Shown: positions 36,446 to 46,749 of the stretch, piece after piece
Layout: each line of letters opens with the position of its first letter
Position numbering within the stretch: the first letter of the stretch is position 1
Assembly: GCA_017608025.1 (NCBI GenBank)
Contig: JAFCGM010000005.1
Location: 1-64,000 of the forward strand
Length of the DNA: 64,000 nt
Source: Candidatus Pacearchaeota archaeon
GTDB lineage: Archaea > Nanobdellota > Nanobdellia > UBA10117 > JABICX01
Direction: 5' to 3'
The notes under the pieces: generated by a model
What the model was told of the DNA's origin: nothing
Databases searched by the model: none
The model's input: the letters and a program-made list of their open reading frames with translations, nothing else
Made by a program: the position numbers and the translations under genes

Positions 36446-37429
36446 ATGGTAATTCCGTCAAAGTTGAAGAAAGGAGATGAGATTCGAGTGATTGCTCCTG
36501 CTAGAAGTATGAAACTTATTTGTTCAGAATCAAGAAAGATTGCAACTGAGCTGTTTGAAAATCTTGGCTTCAAAGTAACTTTTGGAAAGCATGTAATGGA
36601 AAAAGATATGTTTGCTTCGTCTTCAATTAAATCCAGAATTGAGGATTTGCATGATGCTTTTGCAGACAAAAATGTAAAAGTTATATTGACAGTGATTGGC
36701 GGTTTTAATTCCAATCAATTATTAAAATATATTGATTTTGATTTGATTAAAAGAAATCCGAAAATTCTTTGCGGTTATTCAGATATAACTGCGCTTCAAA
36801 ATGCAATTTTAAAGAAAACCGGACTTGTGACTTATTCTGGTCCGCATTATTCAACCTTTGGAATGAAAAAAGGTTTTGATTATATTGAAGAGTATTTCAA
36901 AAAATGTCTGATCGAAGACAAGCCATTTGAGATTAAAGACTCAAAAGAATGGAGTGATGATCGCTGGTATACGGACCAGGAAAATCGAAAATTCATCAAA
37001 AATAAGGGCGCTTATGTAATAAATTTTGGAAAAGCAAAAGGACGAATTGTTGGAGCAAACCTCTGCACATTCAATTTATTGCAGGGAACTGAATTCATGC
37101 CAGATTTAAAAAACACTGTTTTGTTTATTGAAGACGACGCTGAAACAAGAGACGTTATTTTTGACCGAGACTTACAGTCATTAATTCACCAACCCGGTTT
37201 TGAAGGTGTCCAAGGAATTGTTATTGGAAGATTTCAGAAAGCTTCAGAAATGACTCGAGAGAAAGTGATTCAGATAATTAAAACTAAGAAAGAATTAAAT
37301 AAAATTCCAGTTATTGCAGATGTTGATTTTGGTCATACAACACCAATGATAACTTTCCCGATTGGAGGAACATGTGAGATTTTAGCACCTAAAACAGGTA
37401 AACCAAAGATACAAATTTTAGAGCATTAA
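36446..37429 (+). CDS. S66 LD-carboxypeptidase / MccF-like protein
   Basis: LKKGDEIRVIAPARS, GGFNSNQLL, GYSDITALQNAI, GRIVGANLCTF, FIEDD. Confidence 0.9.
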   Translation: MVIPSKLKKGDEIRVIAPARSMKLICSESRKIATELFENLGFKVTFGKHVMEKDMFASSSIKSRIEDLHDAFADKNVKVILTVIGGFNSNQLLKYIDFDLIKRNPKILCGYSDITALQNAILKKTGLVTYSGPHYSTFGMKKGFDYIEEYFKKCLIEDKPFEIKDSKEWSDDRWYTDQENRKFIKNKGAYVINFGKAKGRIVGANLCTFNLLQGTEFMPDLKNTVLFIEDDAETRDVIFDRDLQSLIHQPGFEGVQGIVIGRFQKASEMTREKVIQIIKTKKELNKIPVIADVDFGHTTPMITFPIGGTCEILAPKTGKPKIQILEH

Positions 37430-37431
37430 AG

Positions 37432-38094
37432 ATGTCAAAAGATATATTTTCAAAGCATTACAAAAAAGAAGAAATGTATTGGGGGCTTAAGCCAGCAAAG
37501 CTTGTCAAAGCAATCCTGAAATACAAGAGTTCTGGAACTGTTTTGGATATTGGCTGCGGAGAGGGAAGAAATGCAGTGTTTCTTGCAAAAAAAGGTTTTG
37601 ATGTCACTGGAATAGATATCTCAAAAAAAGGCATTGAAAAAATGAATCTTCTTGCTAAGAAAATGAATATTAAAGTCAAGGGAATTGTTGAAGACATTCA
37701 AAAGTTTAAATTTGATAAAAAATATGATGTTATTCTTTCAATTGCAACATTTCCTTTTTTGAAAAAGAAAGAGATTAAAAAAGTGATTTCTAAGATAAAA
37801 GAAAATACAAAAGAAAATGGTTTAAATGCAATTTTGTCCTTTACAACAAAAGATTATTTTTTCGGAAACAAGCAAATGTATTTTTTCAAAGAAAATGAAC
37901 TTAAGGAATACTATAGAGACTGGAATATTTTAATTTACAAGGAATTTATGACTAAGCCAGAAAAGCATGGTGATGGAGTATATCATCGACACGGAGTTTC
38001 TGTTATTTTAGCTCAAAAAAAAATTTACGAAAAAGTTCACATAACGAATAAAAAAGTTGTTTTGTGGAATGCCATCAATTTTTTAAACTTCTGA
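37432..38094 (+). CDS. Class I SAM-dependent methyltransferase (TehB-like)
   Basis: VLDIGCGEGRNAVFLAKKGFDVTGIDIS. Confidence 0.88.
   Translation: MSKDIFSKHYKKEEMYWGLKPAKLVKAILKYKSSGTVLDIGCGEGRNAVFLAKKGFDVTGIDISKKGIEKMNLLAKKMNIKVKGIVEDIQKFKFDKKYDVILSIATFPFLKKKEIKKVISKIKENTKENGLNAILSFTTKDYFFGNKQMYFFKENELKEYYRDWNILIYKEFMTKPEKHGDGVYHRHGVSVILAQKKIYEKVHITNKKVVLWNAINFLNF
38067..38085 (+). repeat. 19-bp direct repeat gaatgccatcaatttttta (copy 2, inside the methyltransferase 3' end)
   Basis: Identical to 36402-36420. Confidence 0.85.
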
Positions 38095-38108
38095 TGAAAA
38101 GCTAGAAC

Positions 38109-39107
38109 ATGACTCTTAAAGAAATTGCTTCGCAGATTCGGGAGATTTCAGCTAAGAGAAAAGCATTTGCAGAAAAACTTAGGTCTGAGATTAAATTTTC
38201 ATCTATTGGAGATGTTGATTTGAAAGGGCTTCGGATTGCTGGAGTAGATGGCGGATTTTTAGCTAAGCAGAAACACGGAGTTTCTTTTGTGATTCGGCGG
38301 GCTGTTGGAGTTTGTTTTGAATATGGTGAGAAGCTTCAGACATCATATTTACCTTCAAAAAATCCTTCACCTGAAGTGATTCCTGTTTCATATATTCTTG
38401 AGGAACATGAGTTTAATACTTATGCATCGCTTTTGAGAGTTGAAAGGGAGATTCAGGTTGCAATTGAATCTGCTAAGAGATTTAAGCCAAATGTTTTGAT
38501 TCTTGATGGTTCTGTTGTTTTGTATCCTGCTAATCGACCGAAAAGTTCATCTCTGGCTTTTAAGAAATATGAGGAAGTTATTCAGCTTTTCAATGAGTTA
38601 TATTTGTTTTGTTTAGAAAATTCAATTGCTTTGGTTGGTGCTGTTGAGGATTCGCGGAGCATGAAACTGTGCAAAAAAGCAATATCTGATGATAAACTTC
38701 TTCTCAAATTTTCAGATACAATTGTTTTGTCGCACATAATGGAGAAAGGAACTCGGACAGATATTATGGAATATTCAGAATCTGCTGAGTTGCCGATTCT
38801 TCAGGATATTGGAGAGTTTTCGAAAAAGCTTTTTTCATTTTATCTTCGGGCTTCAGATTATGATTTGCCTTTGCGAATTGATTTTTTGTCAAATAATCCG
38901 CGAGAAGATGTTGAACAAATTTCCAAAATTATGCTTGCGATTTCAAACAATTTTAAAGAATACACATATCCAAGTGTTTTAATTGAAGCTGATGCCAGAG
39001 CAAAATTAAGTGAGAAGGATTTGATGTTTATTGATAAGGCGATTTCTTCAGAAGTTGGATTTTCTCCTGATTTGATGTCTTTTAGGAGAGAGAAGCGTGT
39101 AGTGTAA
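38109..39107 (+). CDS. nurA: NurA-domain nuclease
   Basis: IAGVDGGFLAKQKHG, LILDGSVVLYP, AVEDSRSMKL, VLIEADARAKLSE; adjacent to HerA. Confidence 0.88.
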   Translation: MTLKEIASQIREISAKRKAFAEKLRSEIKFSSIGDVDLKGLRIAGVDGGFLAKQKHGVSFVIRRAVGVCFEYGEKLQTSYLPSKNPSPEVIPVSYILEEHEFNTYASLLRVEREIQVAIESAKRFKPNVLILDGSVVLYPANRPKSSSLAFKKYEEVIQLFNELYLFCLENSIALVGAVEDSRSMKLCKKAISDDKLLLKFSDTIVLSHIMEKGTRTDIMEYSESAELPILQDIGEFSKKLFSFYLRASDYDLPLRIDFLSNNPREDVEQISKIMLAISNNFKEYTYPSVLIEADARAKLSEKDLMFIDKAISSEVGFSPDLMSFRREKRVV

Positions 39108-39222
39108 TTTGCTTTATAAATGTTTTAAGGTCCTTCTTGTGAAGAGCCTGCCAGAGTGTTTAAGCAAGCTAAATACACTGAACTAAACAAAGATTTTTTA
39201 AGGAAGTAATTTAGTGATAACT

Positions 39223-40716
39223 ATGGATATTTTAGGGACAGTTATTGCAGGACAGGGTACTCCGTCTATATCTGAATTCTCTTTTGTAATAAGAAAGCCA
39301 GTCAAGCACGGAGAGTTTGTTTCTGTTAAAACAGAAGACGGCCTTCTTATTGGTAACATTGAAAATATTTACAAGACAAACAAGTATTTTGAGTCAGCAG
39401 GAGCAGCCTCTGATTTAACATCCTCAAAAAACGCAGACGCATCTTTTCCAATTGGCGAATGGGAATACACTATAGCTGAAGTGAAAACTCTAAGCGTGAA
39501 ATCATCCTCAGGGCTCTTGAAAAGGCCAAGCTTTCCTCCAGCACCTGGCTCAGATGTTTTGCCTTTAACTCCAGAATTCCTGAATTTATTTTTAGGGCTT
39601 GACCAGGAAAAAGGAATAAATATCGGTCAAGTGCAGCAGCATTCTCTTCCAGCAAAGTTTAATATTACAAAAATGTTGCAAAAGCATCTTGCAATAATAG
39701 CAATGTCTGGTTCTGGAAAATCCTATGCAACAGCAGTTTTGATTGAGGAGCTGCTCTCCAGAACAAGCGAAAACGGCCAGGTTGCACTTTTGATAATTGA
39801 CAATCATGGAGAATATGTTAATATGAAGGAGTATCCAGAATTTCAAAACAAAATTTCAATTATTGATTCAGAAAACATAAAGTTTGACATTTCTTATTTC
39901 GGAGAATACGGCTTAAAAGCTCTGCTTCCTGGAATGAGCCGACCCCAGGTAAGGGAACTCGGAAGAATAATCCGCGAACTTAAATCCCAAAACAACAGGT
40001 ATTCTCTTTCCAGTCTTATTGAAAGAGTTAAGGAAGACGAAGTAATGAAGCCTAGTGTAAGAAATGCTCTCTGCTCCTGGCTTGACCAGTTAGACCACAT
40101 GAAAATTTTCTCCTCAGCAGAATACCCGAATCTGGATAACATGCTGGAGCTTGGAAAGGCAGTTATAATTGATTTGTCAAAAACCCTTGATATAACCAGG
40201 AAGCAGATTATTGTTGATTACATTTCAAAAAAAATGTTTAATTTAAGAAGGAGAAACAAATGCCCTCCTTATTTTGAGATTATAGAAGAGGCGCACAATT
40301 TCTGCCCAGAAGGAGTTAAAGTTGAAAATGCTCTTTCAAAAAATATAATTGAAACAATTGCAAGAGAGGGAAGAAAGTTTTTTGCAGGAATTTGCCTGAT
40401 TTCCCAAAGGCCAGCAAGGCTTTCAACAACTGCTTTGTCGCAGTGCAACACGCAGATAATCTTAAGAATTAATAATCCAAATGACTTGGACCACATAAGC
40501 AGGAGCTTTGAATCAGTTTCATCTCAGACAACAAAAATGATATCTGCTCTTCGCGTTGGAGAGGCTTTAATTCTTGGAGAAGCAGTTAATTATCCTGTTT
40601 TTGTGAATATTAGGGAAAGAAAATCAAAAGAGAAAGAGGAACGTGATTTAGAGCAGTATTCCAGGGAATATTTGGAAAGTGCAAAAACATTGGCTTCAGC
40701 AGATGATTTTATCTAA
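39223..40716 (+). CDS. herA: HerA-family DNA translocase ATPase
   Basis: Walker A IAMSGSGKSYAT, LLIIDNHGEY, EIIEEAHNFCPEG, ISQRPARLSTTALSQCNTQIILRI. Confidence 0.93.
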   Translation: MDILGTVIAGQGTPSISEFSFVIRKPVKHGEFVSVKTEDGLLIGNIENIYKTNKYFESAGAASDLTSSKNADASFPIGEWEYTIAEVKTLSVKSSSGLLKRPSFPPAPGSDVLPLTPEFLNLFLGLDQEKGINIGQVQQHSLPAKFNITKMLQKHLAIIAMSGSGKSYATAVLIEELLSRTSENGQVALLIIDNHGEYVNMKEYPEFQNKISIIDSENIKFDISYFGEYGLKALLPGMSRPQVRELGRIIRELKSQNNRYSLSSLIERVKEDEVMKPSVRNALCSWLDQLDHMKIFSSAEYPNLDNMLELGKAVIIDLSKTLDITRKQIIVDYISKKMFNLRRRNKCPPYFEIIEEAHNFCPEGVKVENALSKNIIETIAREGRKFFAGICLISQRPARLSTTALSQCNTQIILRINNPNDLDHISRSFESVSSQTTKMISALRVGEALILGEAVNYPVFVNIRERKSKEKEERDLEQYSREYLESAKTLASADDFI

Positions 40717-40775
40717 TAGCAAACTTTATAAAACTAATTTCTTATTATTTTTTACACCAAATTAGGAGAACAAAA

Positions 40776-41027
40776 ATGGCAAAAGACGAAGTACAATTCG
40801 AAACAATAAGTTCAAAAGAAATTAAATTTGGACGAAACAGCTTTATTGAAGTCGCAAGAAAAAAAGCAAAAACAGAAGAAGGAGAAAACGAGTTTATCTC
40901 CATTTCTAAAGGATTCTTTATGCCTGACGGAGCAAAAAGATTCAGCAGAGGAAAAAATGTTTCCTTGCCTTTTGACAAAGAGGTTGTTACAGAGCTAGCA
41001 GACAAGATAAAAGAAGTGCTTAAGTAA
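40776..41027 (+). CDS. Small conserved-looking protein, possible nucleic-acid binding
   Basis: 83-aa ORF between herA and rad50. Confidence 0.55.
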   Translation: MAKDEVQFETISSKEIKFGRNSFIEVARKKAKTEEGENEFISISKGFFMPDGAKRFSRGKNVSLPFDKEVVTELADKIKEVLK

Positions 41028-41125
41028 TAAAAATAACCTTTTTTGTATTTTTATTACTATATTTATTTTATTTTTAATAGAAAAATTTATTAATCAAAAG
41101 TAACAACAAAAACCTTGTGATTTAA

Positions 41126-41518
41126 ATGAAAATTGAAGAGTATACAGTAAGTGATTTGATTTCAATATGCAGTAACCTTAATAAAGAATACAAAGAAAGT
41201 GGAGCAAAGCCAACAATAGAAGAAAAATATGAAATTGGAAAATATATAAATTCTATTCACAATCAAATAAACTTTTGTTTGGAAAAAAATCCAGAACTTT
41301 CAAGCAAACTTGTTCACGATGTTTTAGGAATTCATAAGGAAGATATTGTTGAGTCTTCTTCAAATTCAATAAAGACAAGACAGGGATTGGATTTTTTCAT
41401 AGTGCGGGATAATTTGTATGTAATAGATTTGAAAACAAAGAAAGCTTATGTTATTTCTGAAAAACCAGACCTTTTGAATTTTTATGAAGACTGCATGGGT
41501 TCAAGATTTTCTGATTAA
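41126..41518 (+). CDS. Hypothetical protein
   Basis: 130-aa ORF. Confidence 0.55.
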   Translation: MKIEEYTVSDLISICSNLNKEYKESGAKPTIEEKYEIGKYINSIHNQINFCLEKNPELSSKLVHDVLGIHKEDIVESSSNSIKTRQGLDFFIVRDNLYVIDLKTKKAYVISEKPDLLNFYEDCMGSRFSD

Positions 41519-41532
41519 TTTTTATTTTTTAT

Positions 41533-41555
41533 GGCCTTATTATATTGTTCCCAGC
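41533..41555 (-). repeat. Displaced copy of the rad50 3' end (gctgggaacaatataataaggc on the minus strand)
   Basis: 22-nt identity to 41623-41644; preceded (minus strand) by hairpin GAAATCACTTTTTAAAGGGATTTC. Confidence 0.9.
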
Positions 41556-41617
41556 AGAAATCCCTTTAAAAAGTGATTTCATTCCCAAAGAAAGCTTCAG
41601 AAAATCACTATTAAAAA

Positions 41618-43894
41618 CTACAGCCTTATTATATTGTTCCCAGCTTCAGCTAGCCTTTCGTCATGAGTTACAACAAAAACCTGCTCAATTATGTCTGAAA
41701 GCCGCGTTTTTATTATTTCAACAAGAGTTTCAACAGCTTTGTCATCAAGATTGTGAGTTGGCTCGTCAAGAATAAGGAGCCCCAGATTTGGCGCCAAAAC
41801 TCTTGAAAAAGCAATTCTTACTGCAAGAGCTGCAAGCATTTTCTCTCCTCCAGATGCATAGCCAGAAACTTTTAGCCAGTCACCATCCAGATTTTTCATT
41901 TGCAGTATGTAGTCATTCTCGTCAACAAAAAGTCTTACACTCTGCCATTTTTCATAAGGATAAAGCTGACTCCATATTGAATCCATCATTTCATTTACAG
42001 TAAGAATAAGCTCATCTCTTAGTGACTTCTGAGTCTCGCTTAATGCCACCCTAAATTCTTCCAGAAACTTTGTTTGCCTTTCAAGAGCCTTTATTTCACC
42101 AAGATATTTTTCATTTTGCGAAAGCTCCCGTTCAAGGTTTGAAATTCTTTTTTCCTTTTCAGAAATAAGATTTTCAAAACCCTCAAGCCGCGTTTTTGCT
42201 TCCTGGATTTCATTTGCTGTTTTTTCTTTTTCCCGTTCAGCAGCAGCAAGGTTTGAGAGAATGTCGTTCTTTTCCCTTAAAATTTCCTCAAGCTCCTGAA
42301 GATTTTTATTTACTTCAATTTCCCGGTCTTTTAATTCAAAAAGCCGGATTTTTTCAATAAGGTATTCTCTTTTTCCATTAAGAGTCTCAATCTCCTGCTT
42401 CAAATCCTGTCTTTTTTTAGCAGTACTTTCAAATTCTGACTTTAAGGAGTTTTTCTTTGAAATTATTTCTTCTATTTTTAAGTGAATTTTCATTAATTCG
42501 TCTTTATAGAATTCTTCTTTTGAAATGTCTTCAAGTCCTTCGCGATTCTCTTTGAAGATTTTTTCAAGCATTTCCTCTCTTTTCTCAAGCTGTGAAAGTT
42601 CGTCTTTTATCTGCGATTGTTGCTGAAGATTTTCAGAAATTGCTCTTTTCTTCTCCGAAATCAGCTCGTTTTTTGTCATTTCTGAAAGCTCTCGACTGCA
42701 TGTAGGGCACAAGCTGTCTGCTTTTTCAAGCTCAACCAAATGGTTTTTTTCCTCAGAAATTTTGACTGAAAGAGAATTGAATTGCTTTTCAATTTCCTTT
42801 CTTCTTGCTTTTGTCTCCTCAAGCTCTGCATTCAAGTCTTTGATATTATATTCAAGAATTTTTTCTTTTAATTCTTTGATATTATCCATTTTTTCAGCGA
42901 GGTCTTTTTTCTTGCTTTCTAATTCAATCTGCTCCCGTTCAATTTCCAGAAGCTGTTGGTTTTTGGATTCTTTTTCAATTTCAAGACTTTCTATGAGTTT
43001 GTTTTTTTCAGGAATGCTTTCCTTGACTTTGTTTAGTTCTTTAAGAAATTCTTCTTTACTTTTGTCAAAAGAAGCTCCTGCAAGCTTTTCAGAAATTCTT
43101 CCAAGCTCCTCTTCCAAAAGTTCCTTTCTTTCAGATTTTTTCTGAACAAAATCTGCTTTTTCGCGAAGCCTTGAATGGCTTTTTAATATCATTTTTTCCC
43201 TTTCTTTTAGTTTTTCAAGGCCAGACTTCAAAGACACCTCTTGCGATTTTATTGCTTCTTTTTCTTTTATAAGTTCATCATGCTCTTTTTTTATTTCTTC
43301 AATATTTAGCTCAGAAACAATTTTCTCAAACTCTGCTTTTCTCTTCAAAAGCTGGTTTCTCAGCTTTATGCAGTTATTTCTAGCTTTGTCAAACTTGTCA
43401 AGCCCCATTAATTCATCTGTTTTTTCTTTTCTTTCTTTTGGCGAATATTTCACAATTGCGTCAATATTATTTTGAACGCAATAAGCTGTTCTAAAAAAAA
43501 TCTCGTCATTTGCTTTGAGAAAGTTCTCAACAAACAAATTCGCACTGGTTGGATTGGGTCCAGCTATAAGTTTGCCTTCACTGGTTCTTGCAACTGCTTC
43601 ATTTGTGCCTTTTTCATTTATCTTTCTTTGGATTATGTATTTTTCTTTTCCAGAGGAAATTTTAATTTTTGCTTCAGCAAAGCTCGCACCTGAATTTCGT
43701 GTTATGATTTCCTGTTGAGTTACATCTCTTTTTTTCAGCTCCATAAATGTTCCGAAAAGGGAAAAGCTGATTGCCTGAAGAATTGAGCTTTTTCCAGAGC
43801 CCATGTTTCCCACAAGGACATTGATTCCAGGCGAAAAAGTGAAATCCTTTTCACTATGAATTTTCCAGTTCTTCAGATAAAGAGAGTTAATCAT
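41618..43894 (-). CDS. rad50: DNA double-strand break repair ATPase Rad50
   Basis: NMGSGKSSILQAI, zinc hook SLCPTCSREL, SGGEKMLAALAVRIAF, LILDEPTHNLD. Confidence 0.95.
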   Translation of the reverse strand: MINSLYLKNWKIHSEKDFTFSPGINVLVGNMGSGKSSILQAISFSLFGTFMELKKRDVTQQEIITRNSGASFAEAKIKISSGKEKYIIQRKINEKGTNEAVARTSEGKLIAGPNPTSANLFVENFLKANDEIFFRTAYCVQNNIDAIVKYSPKERKEKTDELMGLDKFDKARNNCIKLRNQLLKRKAEFEKIVSELNIEEIKKEHDELIKEKEAIKSQEVSLKSGLEKLKEREKMILKSHSRLREKADFVQKKSERKELLEEELGRISEKLAGASFDKSKEEFLKELNKVKESIPEKNKLIESLEIEKESKNQQLLEIEREQIELESKKKDLAEKMDNIKELKEKILEYNIKDLNAELEETKARRKEIEKQFNSLSVKISEEKNHLVELEKADSLCPTCSRELSEMTKNELISEKKRAISENLQQQSQIKDELSQLEKREEMLEKIFKENREGLEDISKEEFYKDELMKIHLKIEEIISKKNSLKSEFESTAKKRQDLKQEIETLNGKREYLIEKIRLFELKDREIEVNKNLQELEEILREKNDILSNLAAAEREKEKTANEIQEAKTRLEGFENLISEKEKRISNLERELSQNEKYLGEIKALERQTKFLEEFRVALSETQKSLRDELILTVNEMMDSIWSQLYPYEKWQSVRLFVDENDYILQMKNLDGDWLKVSGYASGGEKMLAALAVRIAFSRVLAPNLGLLILDEPTHNLDDKAVETLVEIIKTRLSDIIEQVFVVTHDERLAEAGNNIIRL

Positions 43895-45134
43895 TTAACA
43901 TCATCTCCTCTGCCTTCTCAAGATTTCCTTCTGAAAGGCTTAAAAACAGATTCTTTATTTTTTCAGATTTTTCCATTGAATCTGCCTTCAACTTGTTCAG
44001 AAGAATTTCTGTTCCAATTTCTTCAACAGAAACTTTTTTTGATTTAAGGTCAAGAATCATTTTTGTTTTTTCAGAAAGCTTTGAAGAGTAAATTCCTGAC
44101 TTGTCAAAATAGAGAATTGCTTTTCCAGAAAAGAGCTTGATTAGAGAGCTGAAGTCAAAGTCTGTTGGCAGAATTCCCTTTTCAACATCGCCCTTTAATT
44201 TTACTCTTATAAGAGGAGAGCTCTGCTTTGCAGTGGTTTTTATTATTTTAGTTATTTTTTCCTTAAGCTCTTCAGAAACAGCAGAAGGATCTTTTCCACT
44301 TACATCATTTTCAATAAGATGAAAGTCTCTTTCCTGCCGGATTTCCTTGAATTTTGCATTTATCTTTCCTTCTTTAATTTCAAGAATATAAATTCCCTTT
44401 TTCCTTTCAGCTTCGATTTTTCTCATTTGAGTTAGCATCGTGCTTCCTGGAATTATTATTGGGGCATTTGTCAAAGGATGCTTGTCTTCAATTCTCCAGT
44501 GAATGTGCCCGAGAAGATAAAGACTAAATCCTTTTGGCAGGTCAGACAAACTTGCAATTCGGGGATCTTTCATTGGCAGCAGCTCCTTAAAGCTTTGGTG
44601 CGCCATGAAAATGTTCACCATTCCGGGAAAAGGGGAAACATTCCATTTTTCCAAAATGTTTTTTACATATATGTCTGGAACTCCGCTTAACCCATGTAAG
44701 CCCACTTTTCCATTGTCAGATTCAACAATTAAGGAGTCTGTGTGAAGATGCATGAAAAGCCCGGCTTTTTCAAGAAGATGAATTGGATTTATATTTCCCT
44801 TGTTTCTTGTTTCATGCGTTCCGTAAATCCCCAAAATTGCAGGAACATTTTGGTTTAGGAACTCCTCTTTTTCCTTTAAATCTTTTTTCCGCACAATTTT
44901 AATGTTTCCAACTTTAAGAGCTACTTTTGAAAAAAGGTCAATTGCCTGAGCCATTATTTCTGGGCGAGGAACTTTGTCATGAAAAACATCTCCCAAAACC
45001 AGAACCAAGTCAGGATTTTCTGCAAGAGCAGAGTCAAAAGCAGATTCAGCATTAATAAACGAATCCCTCTCCCTTTTACCACCATAATCAAATCCAAGAT
45101 GAAAGTCAGTAACAACAGCAATTCTCATATTCAA
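43887..45134 (-). CDS. mre11: Mre11 nuclease
   Basis: VTDFHLGFDYG, VLGDVFHDKVPR, GTHETR, LLGHIHWR. Confidence 0.92.
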   Translation of the reverse strand: MNMRIAVVTDFHLGFDYGGKRERDSFINAESAFDSALAENPDLVLVLGDVFHDKVPRPEIMAQAIDLFSKVALKVGNIKIVRKKDLKEKEEFLNQNVPAILGIYGTHETRNKGNINPIHLLEKAGLFMHLHTDSLIVESDNGKVGLHGLSGVPDIYVKNILEKWNVSPFPGMVNIFMAHQSFKELLPMKDPRIASLSDLPKGFSLYLLGHIHWRIEDKHPLTNAPIIIPGSTMLTQMRKIEAERKKGIYILEIKEGKINAKFKEIRQERDFHLIENDVSGKDPSAVSEELKEKITKIIKTTAKQSSPLIRVKLKGDVEKGILPTDFDFSSLIKLFSGKAILYFDKSGIYSSKLSEKTKMILDLKSKKVSVEEIGTEILLNKLKADSMEKSEKIKNLFLSLSEGNLEKAEEMMLND

Positions 45135-45232
45135 TCTCTTAATTTTTTGATTTTAAATGATTTATTGAGTAGAGAAAACAAGTTAATGCTAAAAGCAATT
45201 GTTTTATATACTTATTGCTAGGTATATGTATT

Positions 45233-46648
45233 ATGAAAAACAAAAAATCATCCAATTTTTCAGAATGGTACACTGAGGCAATTCTAAGTGCAGAATTAAT
45301 GGAGTACTCAGATGTTTCTGGTTGTATGATTTTTCGCGCAGAGTCAATTGCAATGTGGGAGAAAATCCGCGATGAGCTTGACAAAAGAATAAGAAAACTT
45401 GGTGTGAAAAATGTTTATTTTCCTTTATTGATTCCAGAAAAATTCCTCAAAAAAGAGGCAGAATTCATGGAGGGATTTTCACCAGAAGTTGCGTGGGTTA
45501 CTCATGCAGGAAACTCAAGGCTTTCTGAGAAGCTCGCAATTCGGCCAACATCAGAAGCAATAATGTATCCGTATCTTGCAAAATGGATTCGGTCCTGGAA
45601 AGACCTTCCATTTAAAATGAACCAATGGAGTAACATTGTTCGGTGGGAATTCAACAACCCAGTCCCATTTTTAAGAACACGAGAGTTCCTTTTTAATGAA
45701 GGCCATACAGCTTTTGCAACAAAAAAAGAGGCAGATGAAGAAGTGCCTAAAATAATGAAAATTTATAATTACATTCTTAAAGACATGATGGCACTTCCTT
45801 CTTATGCTGGCAGAAAGACAGATAAGGAAAAATTTGCAGGAGGCCTTGCTTCTTTTTCATTTGAGCATATTCTGCCTTCTAAAAAAGCAATACAAGGACC
45901 TGCAGTGCATCAGGACGGACAAAATTTCTCAAAAGCATACAACATAAGCTTCCTTGACCAGAACAAGAAAAAACAGTATGTGTGGCAAAACACTTGGGCA
46001 ATATCAACGAGAAATCTTGGAGTAATGCTTGCAGTGCACGGAGATGACCGTGGCCTTGTAATTCCTCCAAAAATGGCTTCAAAAAAGGCAGTGATAATCC
46101 CTATTTATAATAAAAACACAAAAAAAGAAGTCCTAAAAAATGCCAACAAAATCAAAAAACTTATTCCAGATTCCTTTGTTGATAACCGCAAGGATTATTC
46201 TCCTGGCTACAAATTCCATGAATGGGAGCTAAAGGGAATTCCGCTTAGAATTGAAATCGGTCCAAGAGATATAAAAAACAATCAAGTTGTTTTGGTAAGG
46301 CGCGACACACTAAAGAAAACACAAGTTAAAATCCCTGCTCTTAAGAAAACCTGCAAACAAGAGCTTGAAAATATGCACAAGAACCTTTACACCAATGCCT
46401 TGAAATTCATGAAGGAAAACACGCGGGAAGCAAAAACATATTCTGAGCTCAAGCAAATTCTGAAAAAGCACGGCGGATTTGTCAAAGCAAGCTGGTGCGG
46501 CTCACAGAAATGTGAGGAGAAAATCAAGGACGAAACCGGAGCAAAAATAACAAATCTTCCTTTTGAATTCCAGAAAAACATAAAAGGTAATTGTATTTTC
46601 TGCAATGAAAAAGCCAAGCACATAGCAAATTTTGCTAAAAGCTACTAG
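45233..46648 (+). CDS. proS: Prolyl-tRNA synthetase
   Basis: AIRPTSEAIMYPYLAKWIRSWKDLPFKMNQWSNIVRWE, FLRTREFLFNEGHTAF. Confidence 0.95.
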   Translation: MKNKKSSNFSEWYTEAILSAELMEYSDVSGCMIFRAESIAMWEKIRDELDKRIRKLGVKNVYFPLLIPEKFLKKEAEFMEGFSPEVAWVTHAGNSRLSEKLAIRPTSEAIMYPYLAKWIRSWKDLPFKMNQWSNIVRWEFNNPVPFLRTREFLFNEGHTAFATKKEADEEVPKIMKIYNYILKDMMALPSYAGRKTDKEKFAGGLASFSFEHILPSKKAIQGPAVHQDGQNFSKAYNISFLDQNKKKQYVWQNTWAISTRNLGVMLAVHGDDRGLVIPPKMASKKAVIIPIYNKNTKKEVLKNANKIKKLIPDSFVDNRKDYSPGYKFHEWELKGIPLRIEIGPRDIKNNQVVLVRRDTLKKTQVKIPALKKTCKQELENMHKNLYTNALKFMKENTREAKTYSELKQILKKHGGFVKASWCGSQKCEEKIKDETGAKITNLPFEFQKNIKGNCIFCNEKAKHIANFAKSY

Positions 46649-46749
46649 CAAAGAAAACTAATTCTATACTACTAATAATAAATAACAGATTTTGGAAATC
46701 CTTAAATACTATTTAATTTTCCACTAAAATACCAATGGAGGTTTCAAAA

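Noticed and set aside
41545-45221. Plus-strand ORFs opposite rad50/mre11
   Set aside because: Antisense to well-supported genes, no motif.
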